Shown here: positions 1 through 13,160 of the stretch, one piece after another
How the letters are laid out: each line of letters starts with the position of its first letter
How positions within the stretch are numbered: the stretch's first letter is position 1
NCBI GenBank assembly: GCA_963585895.1
Contig: OY757904.1
Location: 4,897,982 to 4,961,981, forward strand
Direction: 5' to 3'
Source of the DNA: Sepioteuthis lessoniana
Lineage: Eukaryota > Mollusca > Cephalopoda > Myopsida > Loliginidae
Length of the DNA: 64,000 nt
Position numbers and translations under genes: made by a program
Notes under the pieces: model-generated
Database searches by the model: none
Told to the model about the DNA's origin: nothing
What the model saw: only the letters and a program-made list of their open reading frames with translations

Positions 1-914
1 CGATCATTTGTTTTGGGCTGACCCGGGTCCTGGGCCTCCGCTGTCTTACTGATGGTGGTGGTGGTGGTGGCTGTTGAAGCTGTTGTTGTTGTTACTACAT
101 TTCCTGGCTTCTCGGGGCAAAACTTTGCTATGTGGCCTATTGTTTTACAGGACCAACATCTTGGTCTTCGCCCCTCCACCATTACAATCATCTGCCGGTC
201 CCCACTGATCAGGGTCTCGGGGATGGCTTTGAAGCCATCCCTCGTCAGGCACAGCCGGAAGGTGTAATCCCCGTAGGCTGTCCCGGCCGGGGATCTGAGG
301 AGGTGAAACTCCTCTACTTGGCCGTATGCGCTTAAATAAGCGGCCAACACCTCCCCAGTGATATGGGCCGGGACGTTACAAATGGTGACACCTAGCCTAC
401 GGGTTCCCTTATATTCCGGCTGCAACCTGAAATGTTTGGTCGTTATATTGCTCGCCGCAAATTTAGCTGCTAGATCTTCTGTCGGAAGCAGGACATCCCA
501 TGTCGCAAAACTTTTACGACAGAAGTACTGGCATGGGATGCCTGCCTTCCGCAACAGCTCCTCAAACGTCTCCTTCTTAAGCCCCACTAACCTCTTGGTC
601 TTCAAGTCCGAAATGACCAGCGAGAGGATCCTGGGCGTGAGTTTTTCTACTAATTCAGGTATGGGTAGAATTTCATTACCCTTAAAGTACTTTGCGTACT
701 TTTCTAACCTGTCTTTTTCATAATCTGCAGGACCTCTCTGCTGGCCCTTCCAGGTTGTGGGGCTCTTTTGTGCTGGCTGTATGGGGCTGTCTTGAGTTCC
801 TTGTGAGTCTTGAGCATCAGTGGGGACCGGCAGCGAAGGCCAATTTGCCCCTATGAGGCTTTCTTGTGAGGGTTCTTCTTTAGCTTGTTCCTTTTTGGGG
901 GTAGAACCCTCCAT
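1..914 (-). CDS. LINE ORF1-like CCHC zinc-knuckle protein, partial
   Basis: Open frame of about 304 codons from an ATG at 914 (reverse strand) running off the left window edge with no stop; I translated it codon by codon. Residues 1-60 are rich in Pro/Gln/Ser. A basic/acidic helical stretch follows (about 60-120). Residues about 165-245 look like a small RNA-binding fold of the kind seen in ORF1 proteins of non-LTR elements. Residues 253-266 read CWSCKTIGHIAKFC, a perfect C-x2-C-x4-H-x4-C zinc knuckle, followed by a Thr-rich stretch made of a GGT/GTT triplet repeat. Known of the family: such proteins bind element RNA. Inference: ORF1 of a LINE, perhaps L1/Tx1-like, whose ORF2 would lie left of the window. 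The block is visibly richer in G+C than its surroundings and has no frameshift, which suggests a young insertion. A domesticated ZCCHC-type gene is the alternative. The first ATG in frame was taken as start. Confidence 0.8.
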   Translation of the reverse strand, partial: MEGSTPKKEQAKEEPSQESLIGANWPSLPVPTDAQDSQGTQDSPIQPAQKSPTTWKGQQRGPADYEKDRLEKYAKYFKGNEILPIPELVEKLTPRILSLVISDLKTKRLVGLKKETFEELLRKAGIPCQYFCRKSFATWDVLLPTEDLAAKFAASNITTKHFRLQPEYKGTRRLGVTICNVPAHITGEVLAAYLSAYGQVEEFHLLRSPAGTAYGDYTFRLCLTRDGFKAIPETLISGDRQMIVMVEGRRPRCWSCKTIGHIAKFCPEKPGNVVTTTTASTATTTTTISKTAEAQDPGQPKTND

Positions 915-1450
915 GGCTGCAGAAGGGATTGCGGCCAGGAGGGTAAAACTTTAGCCTCCACCTGTTGCAAGTGTGGAGGGGGGTTCTACTGTTCAAAAGA
1001 AGAATTAAAATTAAACTTTAGACACGTCAAAAAGAAAATTACTAAAGATCAGAATCAGTAGAAACCCCTGTAAAAAAGACACAAAAAATGTTGGTAAAAA
1101 TAAATAGTCCGACCACAAGAGATAGGGTTGACTGTTGGAAAAATAAAGATACAAGTGACAAAAACAAGTCGGACGAAAACGAAAACGTCACAAGTAATTC
1201 TCGGGTAAGGCTTGAGAAAAAAAAGAAAAGAAATAAAATTAAAGTTAAACAAAGAAAAAAAAATCAAGTCTTACCGAGATAACAACGTTTTTTAACTTGT
1301 AACAATAACAATAACAATATTAATTCAGGAAATAGCGACGTGTTAATGACGTGTGGGCTTATTGCCAGACTAATCTCCACTGCTGCCACAATGGCAGATG
1401 GAACAGCTCATTATGCTGAAAAGTTAGGTGATACCCAACAGTATTCGTGC
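915..1450 (-). other. Probable 5' leader of the ORF1-bearing LINE and adjacent DNA
   Basis: Lies upstream of the minus-strand zinc-knuckle ORF. The first ~60 bases continue the GC-richer composition; beyond ~1000 the sequence becomes A-rich on the plus strand with no credible frame. The 5' end of the element cannot be placed and no promoter is recognised. Confidence 0.35.
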
Positions 1451-1454
1451 GAGA

Positions 1455-1548
1455 GTGTGTGTGTGTGTGTGTGTGCACGCATAAAAGACTGAATTAATTC
1501 TTCAACTAGCACTGAGAAGCAAAATGGCCTCTATCATATGTATGTACG

Positions 1549-1587
<39 letters not shown>

Positions 1588-1622
1588 CTGAATTAACTCC
1601 TCAACTAGCATTGAGAAGCAGT
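1455..1622. repeat. Two-unit direct repeat, each a (TG)n tract plus 40-bp unit
   Basis: (GT)n at 1455-1475 and (TG)n at 1553-1582 are each followed by a near-identical ~40-bp unit (1485-1525 and 1584-1622, both containing AAAGACTGAATTAA and a CAACTAGCA motif). The spacing is about 99 bp, so this is an imperfect tandem duplication that includes the microsatellite. Confidence 0.8.
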
Positions 1623-2532
1623 TCGGCAAAATGGTGTCTGACATGAAAACATAAGTGCTCGTGTATGGAAACTAAACTGATTTCTATACCAAAACAAATG
1701 TGTTAATTTTTTATGCAAAAATGTTAGTATTTATATTTTTATTTTTATTGCATAATTGGGACATTCGCGTTAGTTTTAGAATTTTTTTCATATACTTTGC
1801 TGACGATAATATTTGACTCGCCGCGAAAAATTTGAAAGATGAAAACCCCAAATTATCTAAGAAATATTTTCCCAACAAGAAAATTAGAAATACAATTTCT
1901 TAGCCAATTAAAATTATAGATAAATCATCAACTTTAAAAATCTAATTTTAAGCCTACCTCAATCATATAAATAGGCAAAGAAATAAAAAGTTCTTCTGTA
2001 AGAATGAATTATTTTATACTTACTCAACCTTTTGGCTTATTTCTTCTGAGTAAAAATTTAACACTCTTTTTTACAAGAATGCATTTTACTTCAACATGGT
2101 TTATCTATCTTAATATTGAGCGGATATATTAGTGTTCATATAGATTTTATTAATAATGATAATTCTCCATAAATTTGCCGATGAAAAAACCATAGGCAAA
2201 CTAATATACGTTAAGGCATAAACACATTTTCTCTGTAAGATAGTGATACACTTCCACAAAGATATTTTACACACTCAAAATATATCCCTCTATTTTAAGC
2301 TAATAATTACTGTTATACTTCATTCACGAATCTTGACAAGTTCTTTTGAAAATATCTATGCGCTGACTAATATTATCTTTCCTTACAAGAAAAGGTTTTT
2401 GTAACTCCTATTCTTCTGCAAACTTTTCTCTCAATTTAAAGAAATAAAAATTTATAAACTAGTATATTGGAGTTTTATTCAACAATTTATACTTCTTTCG
2501 GCAACATATTTGCGTGTACGTGTGGGGAGTGT

Positions 2533-2534
<2 letters not shown>
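1623..2534. other. AT-rich intergenic or intronic sequence, nothing recognised
   Basis: No frame with family resemblance and no tandem or inverted repeat that I could support. Confidence 0.5.

Positions 2535-2593
<59 letters not shown>
2535..2593. repeat. (GT)n microsatellite
   Basis: Uninterrupted GT dinucleotides for ~59 bp. Apparent poly(His-Thr) frames on the reverse strand are translations of this tract. Confidence 0.98.
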
Positions 2594-2594
<1 letters not shown>

Positions 2595-5440
2595 TTGAAT
2601 TACCCCGCCCCCATGATCATTTATTGAAGATTCACGCGCAATATGCAACTTGTATGTGTGTACAGATATGAGCCTTTTAGACATAAATTCGCATTTGAAA
2701 TAATTAAAACTGCAAAATTTTCTTATACAATACCAAAGGGGCTTTAATACACTTTTTCATATACTTCAAGAATATTTTCATAACGGAAATGAAGAAAAAT
2801 TAGTTTACCTTGTCACATGTTGCGTTGCCGCTTTCATATATTAATTCTGTGGATTATTAACAAATGATTATATCATTTGAAGTTATGGAATATAATTATT
2901 ACTCATATTTTAGTGGATAGAATATTTTAATATACATCTTTCGTTCTACACTTGATGTTTGTAAAATAAATTGCCGATAATATTCAAGAGAAGGAGAAAA
3001 GAATAAGAAATCAGAAAAAAGTAAGATTAACATATTTGATTAAGAAATAAGAATAAGAATAACATTTATGATTCTCTAACAGAATCATAAATGATAATCT
3101 TATTCTTTACAGATAATCCTCATGTTCTTATATCGTACAGATAAAAAAATCATTCAATCAAATCTAAATGCCGTGATTTATTTAGATTAAAAGTTTTTTC
3201 AATTGATCTTAGTATATATTCTGCTTCTGCAATCAACAAAGCACATTTATCAGCAATTTACAGTTCGAAGATATGCACCAACCCAAAAGTTAAACATCAC
3301 TTAATTTATCATCAAATAACTTTATTTTGAAAAATAACTATGTCAGAGAAATATACTGATGTTTGCATGAATTCATATATCAAGTGTAAGGCAAAGAAAA
3401 ATGCACTAGTTTGCTTTATGCACAGTTGGCAATACATAGTACACACATGCATGGCAACTTTTGTCTCAGAAAAGTATTTTGTAATGCAACTCTAACTTGC
3501 TAAAGCAAAGTTTTTGTAATCTAAAGTGAAACACTGCGCAATGCCAAGGCAAGAAAATAGTGACAAGCAAAAGTAGGTTAATCGGATACATAATACCGGG
3601 TTCTCTTTCAAAGAAAATTTGAAGACAAATTAACATAACTTATACATTGTCTTGTCTAAAAGCAAAAACGCACACAGTTGATAATGCATAGGCCAAGAGG
3701 TGCAAAATTAGGAAGAACTAATTTTCATGAGGATAGGTTGCCTTTAAGATTGATTAACTTTTTATCCTCTTTCCCTCAAGATTAGTGCCTTATGAATTCC
3801 AGAGTGTTCGTTGGCACCGTTAAAAGAATACTAATTGTTTTTTTTTCTTCACAGCATCTAATCCAACTGCTATTCATCACTCGAAGACATGCAAGAATCA
3901 TTGTTGTGCAGGAATAAAAGAATAGTTTACACTATACCCTTTTTGAAGTGGTTGCACTTGTTAGACCAGAGTTAGTTTCTATTAAATGTGTCAAATGGCA
4001 GAGTTAAAAAACCTACCATGCAAGAAAATTTGCATATCGTCAATATGCACGAAGAAGTTCCATTTGATAGTAGCAGTTATTATTCATTGTAGCTTCTCAA
4101 TGAGCGCAAGTTCAATTGTGTGACCTTTCAAAGCAACTTCCTTAGTCCAAAATACCAGGTGCAAGTACTTGAAGGAAGATCATACTTCATTTTGATGAGA
4201 AATCACTGGTTCCTATTACATCTTCATGGAGTACAATCTCTGAACCTAAAGAACATCTGCAGTTGGAGAATAACTGTAAGGTAACATCACTATCATTCTT
4301 CCGTGGCGTAGAAGAATCTTTTGGGTCTTTTATTGCGAGCTAGGTTCACCCCATCCAATCACTTGCCGAACGTTCTCAGGAATTCCAGAAATAATGGCAC
4401 ACTATTATCTAAATACAAATCATAAGAAGAATAAGTCACATGAAGAGATATTTGGAAAGTGTTATTAAGGTGAATGGTAGATATAATGAATGTTGATATA
4501 TTATTCAAGTACAAAAGATCCAAAAATGCATGAATTTAAATAAAATATTTGATAATGATTATTATCTCAACGAGCATGCAGAAATATACTTGTTTCTGAC
4601 ATTTTGCTTTGAATTACCTTCCTTAAAATGTCACGTTTTAAAGAGATTTCCTTTCCCTGATATCATGTTATTTTGTTTCATTTACCTATTCAAACAATTG
4701 TTGATATAAGATCTTGAATTTATATTCGGTAAAAACCATTTATAATAGGTCAAATCAATTTTGAATATATCAGAAATAAACCAGGCTCTACTTAAATTTT
4801 GAACTGCAATATAGCTGGAAATTGTGTAAAATACGAAGTGCGATGGCTGAATTGTCGTCTAAATTATGCAAAAATAAAAATAACACTTTTTCTCACTTTA
4901 TCAGATATATCGGTTAAAATTACATGAAGATATTTAAATATGCTATAGATTAAATCCATTCAAAGAAATCACCACTGGTTTTGACCTCAGCCACCAAACA
5001 ACTTTAGAATCACATGCAAGTCTTTCCTAGAATTTCCTTATTTAAATTAGCAAATGATGCCGTTATTTTTACCTTCAGTTAATTTTTAGTGTTGCACAAT
5101 ATTTCGTTGGTCTCTTGATCAATCGTGCTCCACATATAATCATAATATGAGAGTAGATATTTCCTCAGATTGAATCCAAAACCCTCTGGAATATTCATAT
5201 TAGCAATTCCTGTATGAATGTCATGCAGTACAACATGACGTTTCCAAGTTTCTTATGGAGTAAATTGTATCATGGGGCTGATTTCCTCACCGTGTGAAAC
5301 TGATTCTAAGTTGCTGCTTAGTCGGCAAAACCTGAAAAACATGAAGCCCGTGCATGAAATGAATAATTTAAAATTATGACTCTTCATTCATCGCACACAG
5401 TGAGATTTAAAATAGGAATTCATAAATTGAAATTGTATTT
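2594..5440. other. AT-rich non-coding stretch
   Basis: Nearly 3 kb without any frame over about 60 codons that resembles a protein. Composition is 65-70 percent A+T by eye. No SINE head, LINE motif or tandem repeat was seen. It could be intron or intergenic DNA. Confidence 0.5.
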
Positions 5441-5442
5441 TA

Positions 5443-5483
5443 GAGAGAGAAAGAGAGATAGAGAGAGAGAAGAGAAAGAGGAT

Positions 5484-5550
<67 letters not shown>
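5443..5550. repeat. Compound (GA)n(GT)n microsatellite
   Basis: Imperfect GA-rich tract at about 5443-5480 followed by uninterrupted (GT)n at 5486-5550. Cys-Val and His-Thr repeat frames here are artefacts of the tract. Confidence 0.97.
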
Positions 5551-5553
<3 letters not shown>

Positions 5554-6810
5554 ATAGTTTCATAAAAGAGTCGACACTAAGAATAAGAGCATAAAATACA
5601 TGACTATCTAGAACTTCCAAGGACAAATATTTGTTCATTATTTTGATTTCTTGGGTATAAATTCCATAAGCATGTTAGAAACAGCCTCACGGATTTGTCT
5701 GAAGTTCATATATTATGGATTCTGCCGCAGGGAATGGTCTAAATGTAATCTCATTTTTAAATATATAACTTCACCTTTTTTCCATAAGCACTACAGTAAA
5801 CTCTGTTGTCAATAACTAAATTGCTTTTCATATTTGCTACAAGTAAACGAAAGCAAATGTAAAAAAAACCACAGGCATCGTGACAAGTTTAAATAGACTA
5901 TCAGTGAACACTGAAAATTATATATTTATTGAATATTGTTTAGTTTGAATGAGATTTTGGAAATGGAAATGCTATAACCAAGAAGAGCTTTTAATCATTT
6001 TCGTCGTTATACGTTTAATCAAAAAAGGAAAGACATTTTTTTTTCGACAAGATCGGTTTAGAAACTATTGTACCTGTTCTTTTAATTTTCAGTTTCCAAA
6101 CTCAGTTTGTACTTTCTTCTAAGAAAATACCTTCTATTGAGTAACCACGGATTATAACGATTACGTTTAGTTAAATGAGTTACGAAAATAAAACACAAGA
6201 TCAAATCTCCCGTCAAGCGTAAGAACCACATGACAAAAAATATTACAAGTTTCCTTAGGTTTTTTCAAATTAAGTTTATCCTCAGCTCATGATTTTAGGT
6301 TATACAAAGTCTTTCAAATGATCAATACACTTCGCACTGATCCCCATACGATCTGAGGAGACTGACGACTAAGATATAACAGATATCTGATGGTAATAAA
6401 GGATTACTGATAAATTCATATTGATCTGGTAATTTTCAATCAGGGTTGCCAACCAAAAACATTCATCTCCTTTCTTTCTAAACACACATTCAGAGGAGTA
6501 ATTTTTAACCCAAAAGAATTATACTCTCGTACAACAAATTCTGATTTCTCTTGGATTTGTGTCCTTTTGAACATGACTTTATTCAAAAATAAAAACAGAT
6601 CTTTGTGGAAGATATTTGAAAATTTTTGTGAATATGTAAAAAGTCGTGTGAAACCAAGTGACGTTAATGTCAATTAAAAACTTCTAACACTGTTTCTTGG
6701 AGAGGAAATAAATTTTGTGGATTTTCAAGGAGACAATTTTGAAGGAGATAAATTCGATTTATCATTAAATTTTCACTATTTTTAAGACTGTCAGTCTCGT
6801 TACACAAAAG
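5551..6810. other. AT-rich non-coding stretch
   Basis: Nothing recognised on either strand. Confidence 0.5.
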
Positions 6811-6940
6811 ACAGACTTTAACAAACATACTGTCTGTATTTAATGTTAATCAATAGGCGGATTTTAACAAACATATAGTCTGTATTTAATGTTACTTAAA
6901 AGACTGACTTTAAGAAACATATAGTCAGTATTTAATGTTT
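6811..6940. repeat. 46-bp minisatellite, about 2.8 units
   Basis: Three consecutive imperfect units with the shared core TTTAACAAACATATAGTC (one base varies between units) starting near 6815, 6861 and 6907, a constant 46-bp period. Non-coding. Confidence 0.85.
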
Positions 6941-8820
6941 CAGCTGAAATATATCAATTACTCTGTCATATGTATGATACAATATGTTGGTGAATTTAAT
7001 TCAATAAAGCCATAAAATACACAATATGATCTTTTCATAATTACATTACTCCACTGTGTCTTTTATAGATATATTTACAAAAATTGGCAACTGTAGAAAA
7101 ATTGATTCCAATAATTATTCAATCATTTGATTTATTCTGTTTTATCTCTTCCTTTGATTATATAACAAAGTTTGCTAAAAGTATTTTTAATGAAAACAAA
7201 TCTATGATTTGTTTCCAAATTGACACGATTTTAAGTCAAAGATGATAAATTCATTTCATTTTATCGTCTTTAATAAAATGAACAATTTTTCACAGTTAAA
7301 CTAATCATTTGCGACAGCCTATATTTGCGTACAATTTTGATATTATCGACATTACACAATTTGTTATTTTCCTTTTTTTTTCATACCATAGAAAGTTTTA
7401 TAAGTTATATCAATTCAGCAGTCAAGATTCTAAACTTTAAGAGAATTCATCTATTTGCTTTCAACGACTTGGTAATCAATCAATCTTAAGAAAAATTATT
7501 GATAATTAGTACAAAAAATCTCAAATAGAGCAGGGCTATTGATAATTAGTTTCTCTACTCAGTTGTTTTACGATATTTAACTTATCAACAATATAATTTT
7601 ATATCAATCTTCACATGATATGTAGTCACAATGGTTTTTATTGTGTATGGCTTGGTCGATAAGAAATATATATTCCATTTTTCAAATATCAAAAAATATA
7701 TTTCACTATAAATTGTAATTATATATAATCTTTAAAAATTTCCATGGGTCTTGATAGAAACAAAATCATGGTATTAGCTTCACAGATGACGTATCAAAAT
7801 TTAACATTCTATGGACGCATGACGGGAGTAACTGATTATAACTGCTTCCTTGAAAAGTATCTTAACAAAAATCTGTCGATTTCACTTCAAATAATCTTCC
7901 TTTTTATATATTCAACGTCAGAGTACTTAATATTGTTTTTAAATTTTCGTTTTTTCAGTTATTCATAACAGGGCATTATTAGTGATTTTCTCGTATTTTC
8001 TTTGACCTGATAGATACCGTTTGAAGTAAGTGATGCTAACATTTGCTGCATAAAATATTTCATATTTCCAAAAGATTTTATCGATTAAAGATCTTCTTTA
8101 TCATGTTATTTCACCTTCATCACTTGTTAAATCATTCATCTTGTTAAAACTTAAAAAGATCAATTACAAAACCACAAATGCAATGTATCCATCATTCTTG
8201 AACGTAAAGTCTGTATTTCTTGCTTAGAAGAAAGTGATGATGTCATTAAGATATGGCTCAATTCCTTTGGATTCTGTATTCTCTGCTTGACAGAAAAGAC
8301 ATGTTCTTTAGTCGGTGCTTTGTAACTTTTTACCACCTGTAAGTTGATCTATTTCACGAATTGGTGTTTTATGATACAAGTCTGCTATATTACATAATGC
8401 TGGATTTAAATATAATTTGATTCAAAATTTATGCATGATAATCTTTGGAAAAATTTCTCTCGGTTTAAAAAATTCCCAGACAGTAATTGGTTTTTACTCG
8501 GATTAATATTGGAACAATTATCGCCCAGGGAGGAAACTTTCAGTGCATAAATACAACTAAGACAGTTGGGAAAACAGTTATTGACTGTCCTTACACTATT
8601 CACAGAGTCAAAACGTATCTAAGGATTCTTTATGAATCTTTGTTACAAGGATGAGAGGAAGGATTACCGAAAAGATCCCAAAACAAAACTATAACAATAA
8701 GCCGATTTCAGTTATTCAAGTGGATTTTCGTTGTTAATCAAAGACAAATTGTTTTCCTTATAAAATATTCTTTAACAAGTACCATCATTATTTTGAAACA
8801 TATTATTTTTCTTATCAAAT
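6941..8820. other. AT-rich non-coding stretch
   Basis: Two short open frames (74 and 65 codons) have AT-driven composition and no recognisable motif. Nothing else seen. Confidence 0.5.
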
Positions 8821-8955
8821 GAGAACTATATCAGCAGAAGAATTGGAGAGAACTATATCAGCAGAACAATTGGAGATAACTATATCAGCAGAACAATTGG
8901 AGAGAACTATATCAGCAGAACAATTGGAGTGAACTATACCAGCAGAACAATTGGA
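8821..8955. repeat. 27-bp minisatellite, five units
   Basis: Five head-to-tail 27-bp units built on ACTATATCAGCAGAACAATT with one to three changes per unit, ending abruptly at an A-run. The period is a multiple of three but there is no start and no flanking open frame, so no coding role is supported. Confidence 0.95.
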
Positions 8956-9783
8956 GAGAACAAAAAAAAAATGAAATTGATGAACTTTTTCTTTTTGGTT
9001 TTCAGGTAGATTGAATAATAATGAATTTATTCCATAAATTGAAATGAATTTTTGTGTCGAATTCGCATCAAGATATTAACATGATAATGTGTGATCTATA
9101 ACCATTTCTCGTGCTCTTAAAAATAGCTATTTATAGATAATCAGAGACTGCAGAAAGCTGTCGGCTTCCTGTTGTAACAGCGGTCCATTTATCCCTTTTC
9201 ATAGAAAGTAATGAAGAATTCTACTGAGCATTATAGTTATCTGTTATATGGAGGAATTGAATAACGAAGAAATTATGTTTAGCGTGAAGGAAACTCCATA
9301 AAATTATAATTGACTCACAAATTGAACTTGAAATATTCATTTTCTGTTAGTTATATTATCTTAAGTATATTTCTCAAATAAAAATCTAAGTAAAATCTAC
9401 AATTTCTACTCGGTTATTGTTATATATACAAGAATCGTGGCAATTTATTCCCTGAAATAGCTTAATGGGTTAAATGAAAGTCATCACTGGCACAGGGATT
9501 CGAATTTTGGATGCTGATTTTAAACAAAAATTGATCAGATCAACATAATCAATCCCGCTCTAATCAACTTTAACCATCTTTAGTTAAATTTGGTTTTCGT
9601 TTATTTGTTTAACAGCCTATCAACTCCTTATGGGTTATTAAATGCCAAAATTTGATTTTTTGAAATAATTAATTGTAATCAAAACAATAACTTTTCTAAT
9701 CCACTGTATCTTTTGTCTATGAATGAGTGTGCATATAATATGGTAAAAAGTATCCCTATATTCGAAAAACTTGTAGACAGATC
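8956..9783. other. AT-rich stretch containing one isolated X-type 3' hairpin
   Basis: Apart from the short repeat at 9609-9645, nothing is recognised. Confidence 0.45.
9609..9645 (-). repeat. Isolated 3'-terminal hairpin of retroposon family X
   Basis: On the reverse strand this reads GGCAT, five bases, AACC, a short loop, AGTT, GAT, AGGC. This is the stem-loop that ends the two long X copies at 21.3 and 59.9 kb. It is followed by an A/C-rich stretch comparable to the X tail. Interpreted as a severely 5'-truncated copy. Confidence 0.55.
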
Positions 9784-9975
9784 TATTTGACCGATAGATG
9801 AGACCATATCAGGAACTGCTACTCCGGATCAGAGACATGGAAGTAATGGGAATTAAATGGTACTCCACACTCCCTATAAATCCAGAACTGGAACCTCACC
9901 ACCCGAAGCAGTTTAGAGTCATAATAGGATACCTGTTTTATGGAGATCTTAAACCTCTGCAAGGGATGCTGTCGG
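9784..9975 (+). repeat. Dispersed repeat Y, copy 1
   Basis: About 190 bp that aligns with 42629-42795 on the same strand, sharing CCAGAACYGGARCYTCACC, a GCAG..AGAGTC segment and CCTCTGCARRGGATGC. A 68-codon open frame crosses it, but the other copy does not preserve the frame, so I treat it as a repeat of unknown class and not a gene. Confidence 0.6.
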
Positions 9976-12355
9976 CGTATTCTGATGACTGGGATTCATA
10001 TTGAGTTAAACTTAGATGTCGATAAACTGTTTTGCTTTTCAAAATTACTCGTAATATTAGATTAATATTCTCTATATATTCCCAGCAAAGGTATATTTAC
10101 GAGAGGGAATACATCTATATCAGTAAATATTTACATATCATTCAGAAATTATGCTTAAATAGATTTAGTAAGAAAAAAGAGAATTTATTAAATTCATTTT
10201 GATATTTATAATTATGAAATATAATCAAATCTGTATATTCAAGCAAACAGATAATATTAAGAGGTTTAATGGAGATCTTCAAGAAGCATTCAAGTGCGAA
10301 TTTGAAACATTCGTGTCTTTGCATTCCTAATTGGATTGTGTTTTTTTTTTTTTCTCTCGTTTCACATTTAGATTATTCTATTGACTTAAGGAGGATATTT
10401 ATACAACAAAATAGGAGAATTACTCATGAGAACTTTAATTGTACACTGGGTTGAATGAATAAACATATTAAACCACTCTTCTGCATAAAATATTTCTTTC
10501 CCCAGAGAGATCTTCACTGACTGCATAAATGCATGCAGAATGATTAGCACAAACATTGCATGATCATTTCAGACAAATTATGCAAATCATGGTAAAATGA
10601 TACGAAAGGATTTTCTCATAATTGCATTCAAAACGGATTATCATTATTCAATGACATGTATTATCATTATTATTATCAATATGGGTATATCTGATAAAAT
10701 AACTCAATTCGTTTTTTTCCTGCTTATTTAACTAAATAGTTACTGATGAATTTTACCATCCTCGATTATTTGTTGATTTGTTGTTATAGCGGATTATAAT
10801 GTCTAGATTTATCTAAAACATCCTGATTTTTTCAGTCAAGTGGTTAATTTATAACAATAACATTGGTCAGACACAATGAAGTTTCCGAAATTGTTAAAAG
10901 GATTAGTATCAAAGCAATGTTGCTCAATATATCGCTGGTTGGAGAGAAAACGTTTGCCAAATTGTAAGAACTTAAAAATTAGATTTTTCTCAGAACTTAT
11001 TTACAGAGTGTTACGAAAGAGAAGCAAAGGTCTTCTTTAAAAAGCTGTCCATTTCTGTGAAATTGACCACCGAAAATGAACAACCCAGGCTGCAAAAAGT
11101 TGAATTTGGCGGCAAACCGTCAAGAAATGCATTTCATTCTTACAGAACAGAGTCTAAATGGAGGATGAAAAGCTGTGCCACAAAAACCACTGGGTTACAA
11201 ACCTTCTCAGATCATATCTCGTAGCTGCAGCCTCAAGTCCCGTCGATATCACGACGGCCTCATCAATCATCAATGTGTTGGCATCAAAGAACTACTTCAT
11301 GAATTCTTGTTCGAGAAAGCAAAGTCATATATAATGAATGTAAATTTCTCGAGAAATAGTATGTAAAACAAATACAAAATGTTATTTTAATTATCGATCT
11401 GAAAATGTCATTGTAACGGAATATATTTCTGTGTTTATGTAATTTCGTCAATGATTGATTCAATTTGGAAACCACAAAAGAAAATTCAACTGCAAATATA
11501 GTCTTAAGTATTCAATACGCGTACTCACACAAACAGTGAAATTTAAGTTAATAAACGGAAGCAATTTTTTGTTTAATATGTAAAAACATTTTTGTACAAG
11601 GATACTTAATTGGTTCTCATTTTAACATTCCTCATTCAAGTATAGTTGTAGGCCACAATTGCAAATGAAAAAGATTTAGGAACACATTTTCATTATTGCA
11701 ACCAATGAAAACAAATGTAACAGTGATAATAATTTAGATTATAGACCAACAAGAATGTATTGATATCATACAAAGATTTCTCACGTTCACTTGTTTTTAG
11801 AAGTTGGCATACCTTCATTTGTGTGTTTGTACTTCGGTCTCGTATTTCTACTTCAAAATAACTTGGCAAATAACTGCAATAAATTGTACTAAAAGACTGT
11901 ATGGAGACGTCAAGAAATATAAACAAATTAACTAAAAGACATAGAATTGTTGACAGTTCATTCGAGAAAAATGTTCATCTTCTAGGAATTGGAATTTTTT
12001 TTAATTTGAATTGTGTTTTGTCTTTTTTTTTTATAGAGGCAACAAAAATGAAGTTGAGAATGAATAAAATTGTTCGAATGTTCGTCAATTTCAAAGATCT
12101 CAGTAGGAAATGTTTGAATACTATTCAGGTGTTATTTTACAGGGTTTACATATAATGTTCTTGAGACTCCCGAAACACTATCCCAAATATCTTGATTTTT
12201 ATCGAATGCAGAATATTGTCTATCTATTTCCTAACGTTTGAAATGTTTTTAGACAAAAAATTTCTCATATAACATGGATCTTAAATTGGAATATTGAGGA
12301 AATATGTATTTATTTCATCCTCTTTTAAATATTAAAGGTGCCGATGCTAACATTG

Positions 12356-12358
<3 letters not shown>
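9976..12358. other. AT-rich non-coding stretch
   Basis: A slightly GC-richer patch at about 11040-11300 has short open frames on both strands but no motif that I recognise. The rest shows nothing. Confidence 0.45.

Positions 12359-12394
<36 letters not shown>
12359..12394. repeat. (CT)n microsatellite
   Basis: Uninterrupted CT dinucleotides for ~34 bp. Confidence 0.97.
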
Positions 12395-12398
<4 letters not shown>

Positions 12399-12846
12399 AT
12401 TGCGATCCTAGTCTTAAATAGACATTCTAAGATAGATTGTAAGTTGAGTCTAGAATTTGTATTATAATAAATTAAGCAAACTCACAGATTGTTCAATTGT
12501 TATAAAAGTTTAGAAAATTCTAGAGCTGTTGACTGTGCGACATGTAAGAATATACACACATACACAAACATATGCTCTCATTGCGACAGATGTGACAATA
12601 AAAGAGATGCAGACAACTATGTCTTTGCTCGGAAACGTAATTATTACATGAAATTTTATCTATTATTTCCAGTTTATGATATTAATATATAAGATAAGAT
12701 TATATTGAAAAAGGAATTTGATTTTGTTGACATAACAGTTGTTTTTTGTATTCAATTTTTTAGTTGTTTTTCGACATTAAATAATCAACTATCAATTTGT
12801 CCACTTAAACAACCCCCACACACAAACTCAAACACATCTATCGAAC

Positions 12847-12908
12847 TATCTATCTATCTATCTATCTTTCGATCTATCTATCTATCAATCTATCTATCTA
12901 TGTCTGTA

Positions 12909-12965
<57 letters not shown>

Positions 12966-13065
12966 AATACCCACAGGTACACAAATTTGTATAGGTATAG
13001 CTGTCTATATATCAATGAATCTATCCCAGTTTCCTCCTCTCTTTCTTTCTCTATCTCTCTCTTTC

Positions 13066-13133
<68 letters not shown>

Positions 13134-13160
13134 GATATATAGATAGATAGATAGATAGAT
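12847..13160. repeat. Compound microsatellite: (CTAT)n, (TA)n, (AT)n, (TAGA)n
   Basis: (CTAT)n at 12847-12903, (TA)n at 12907-12962, then a 100-bp unique/CT-rich spacer, (AT)n at 13066-13128 and (TAGA)n at 13137-13160. The outer CTAT and TAGA tracts are inverse complements, so the locus can fold on itself. The 145-codon and 91-codon frames across it are low-complexity artefacts. Confidence 0.95.

Noticed and set aside
2487..2684. Reverse-strand frame rich in His-Thr repeats
   Set aside because: It is the translation of a (GT)n microsatellite; the same applies to frames at 5376-5638, 12705-13165, 42209-42451 and 61834-62055.
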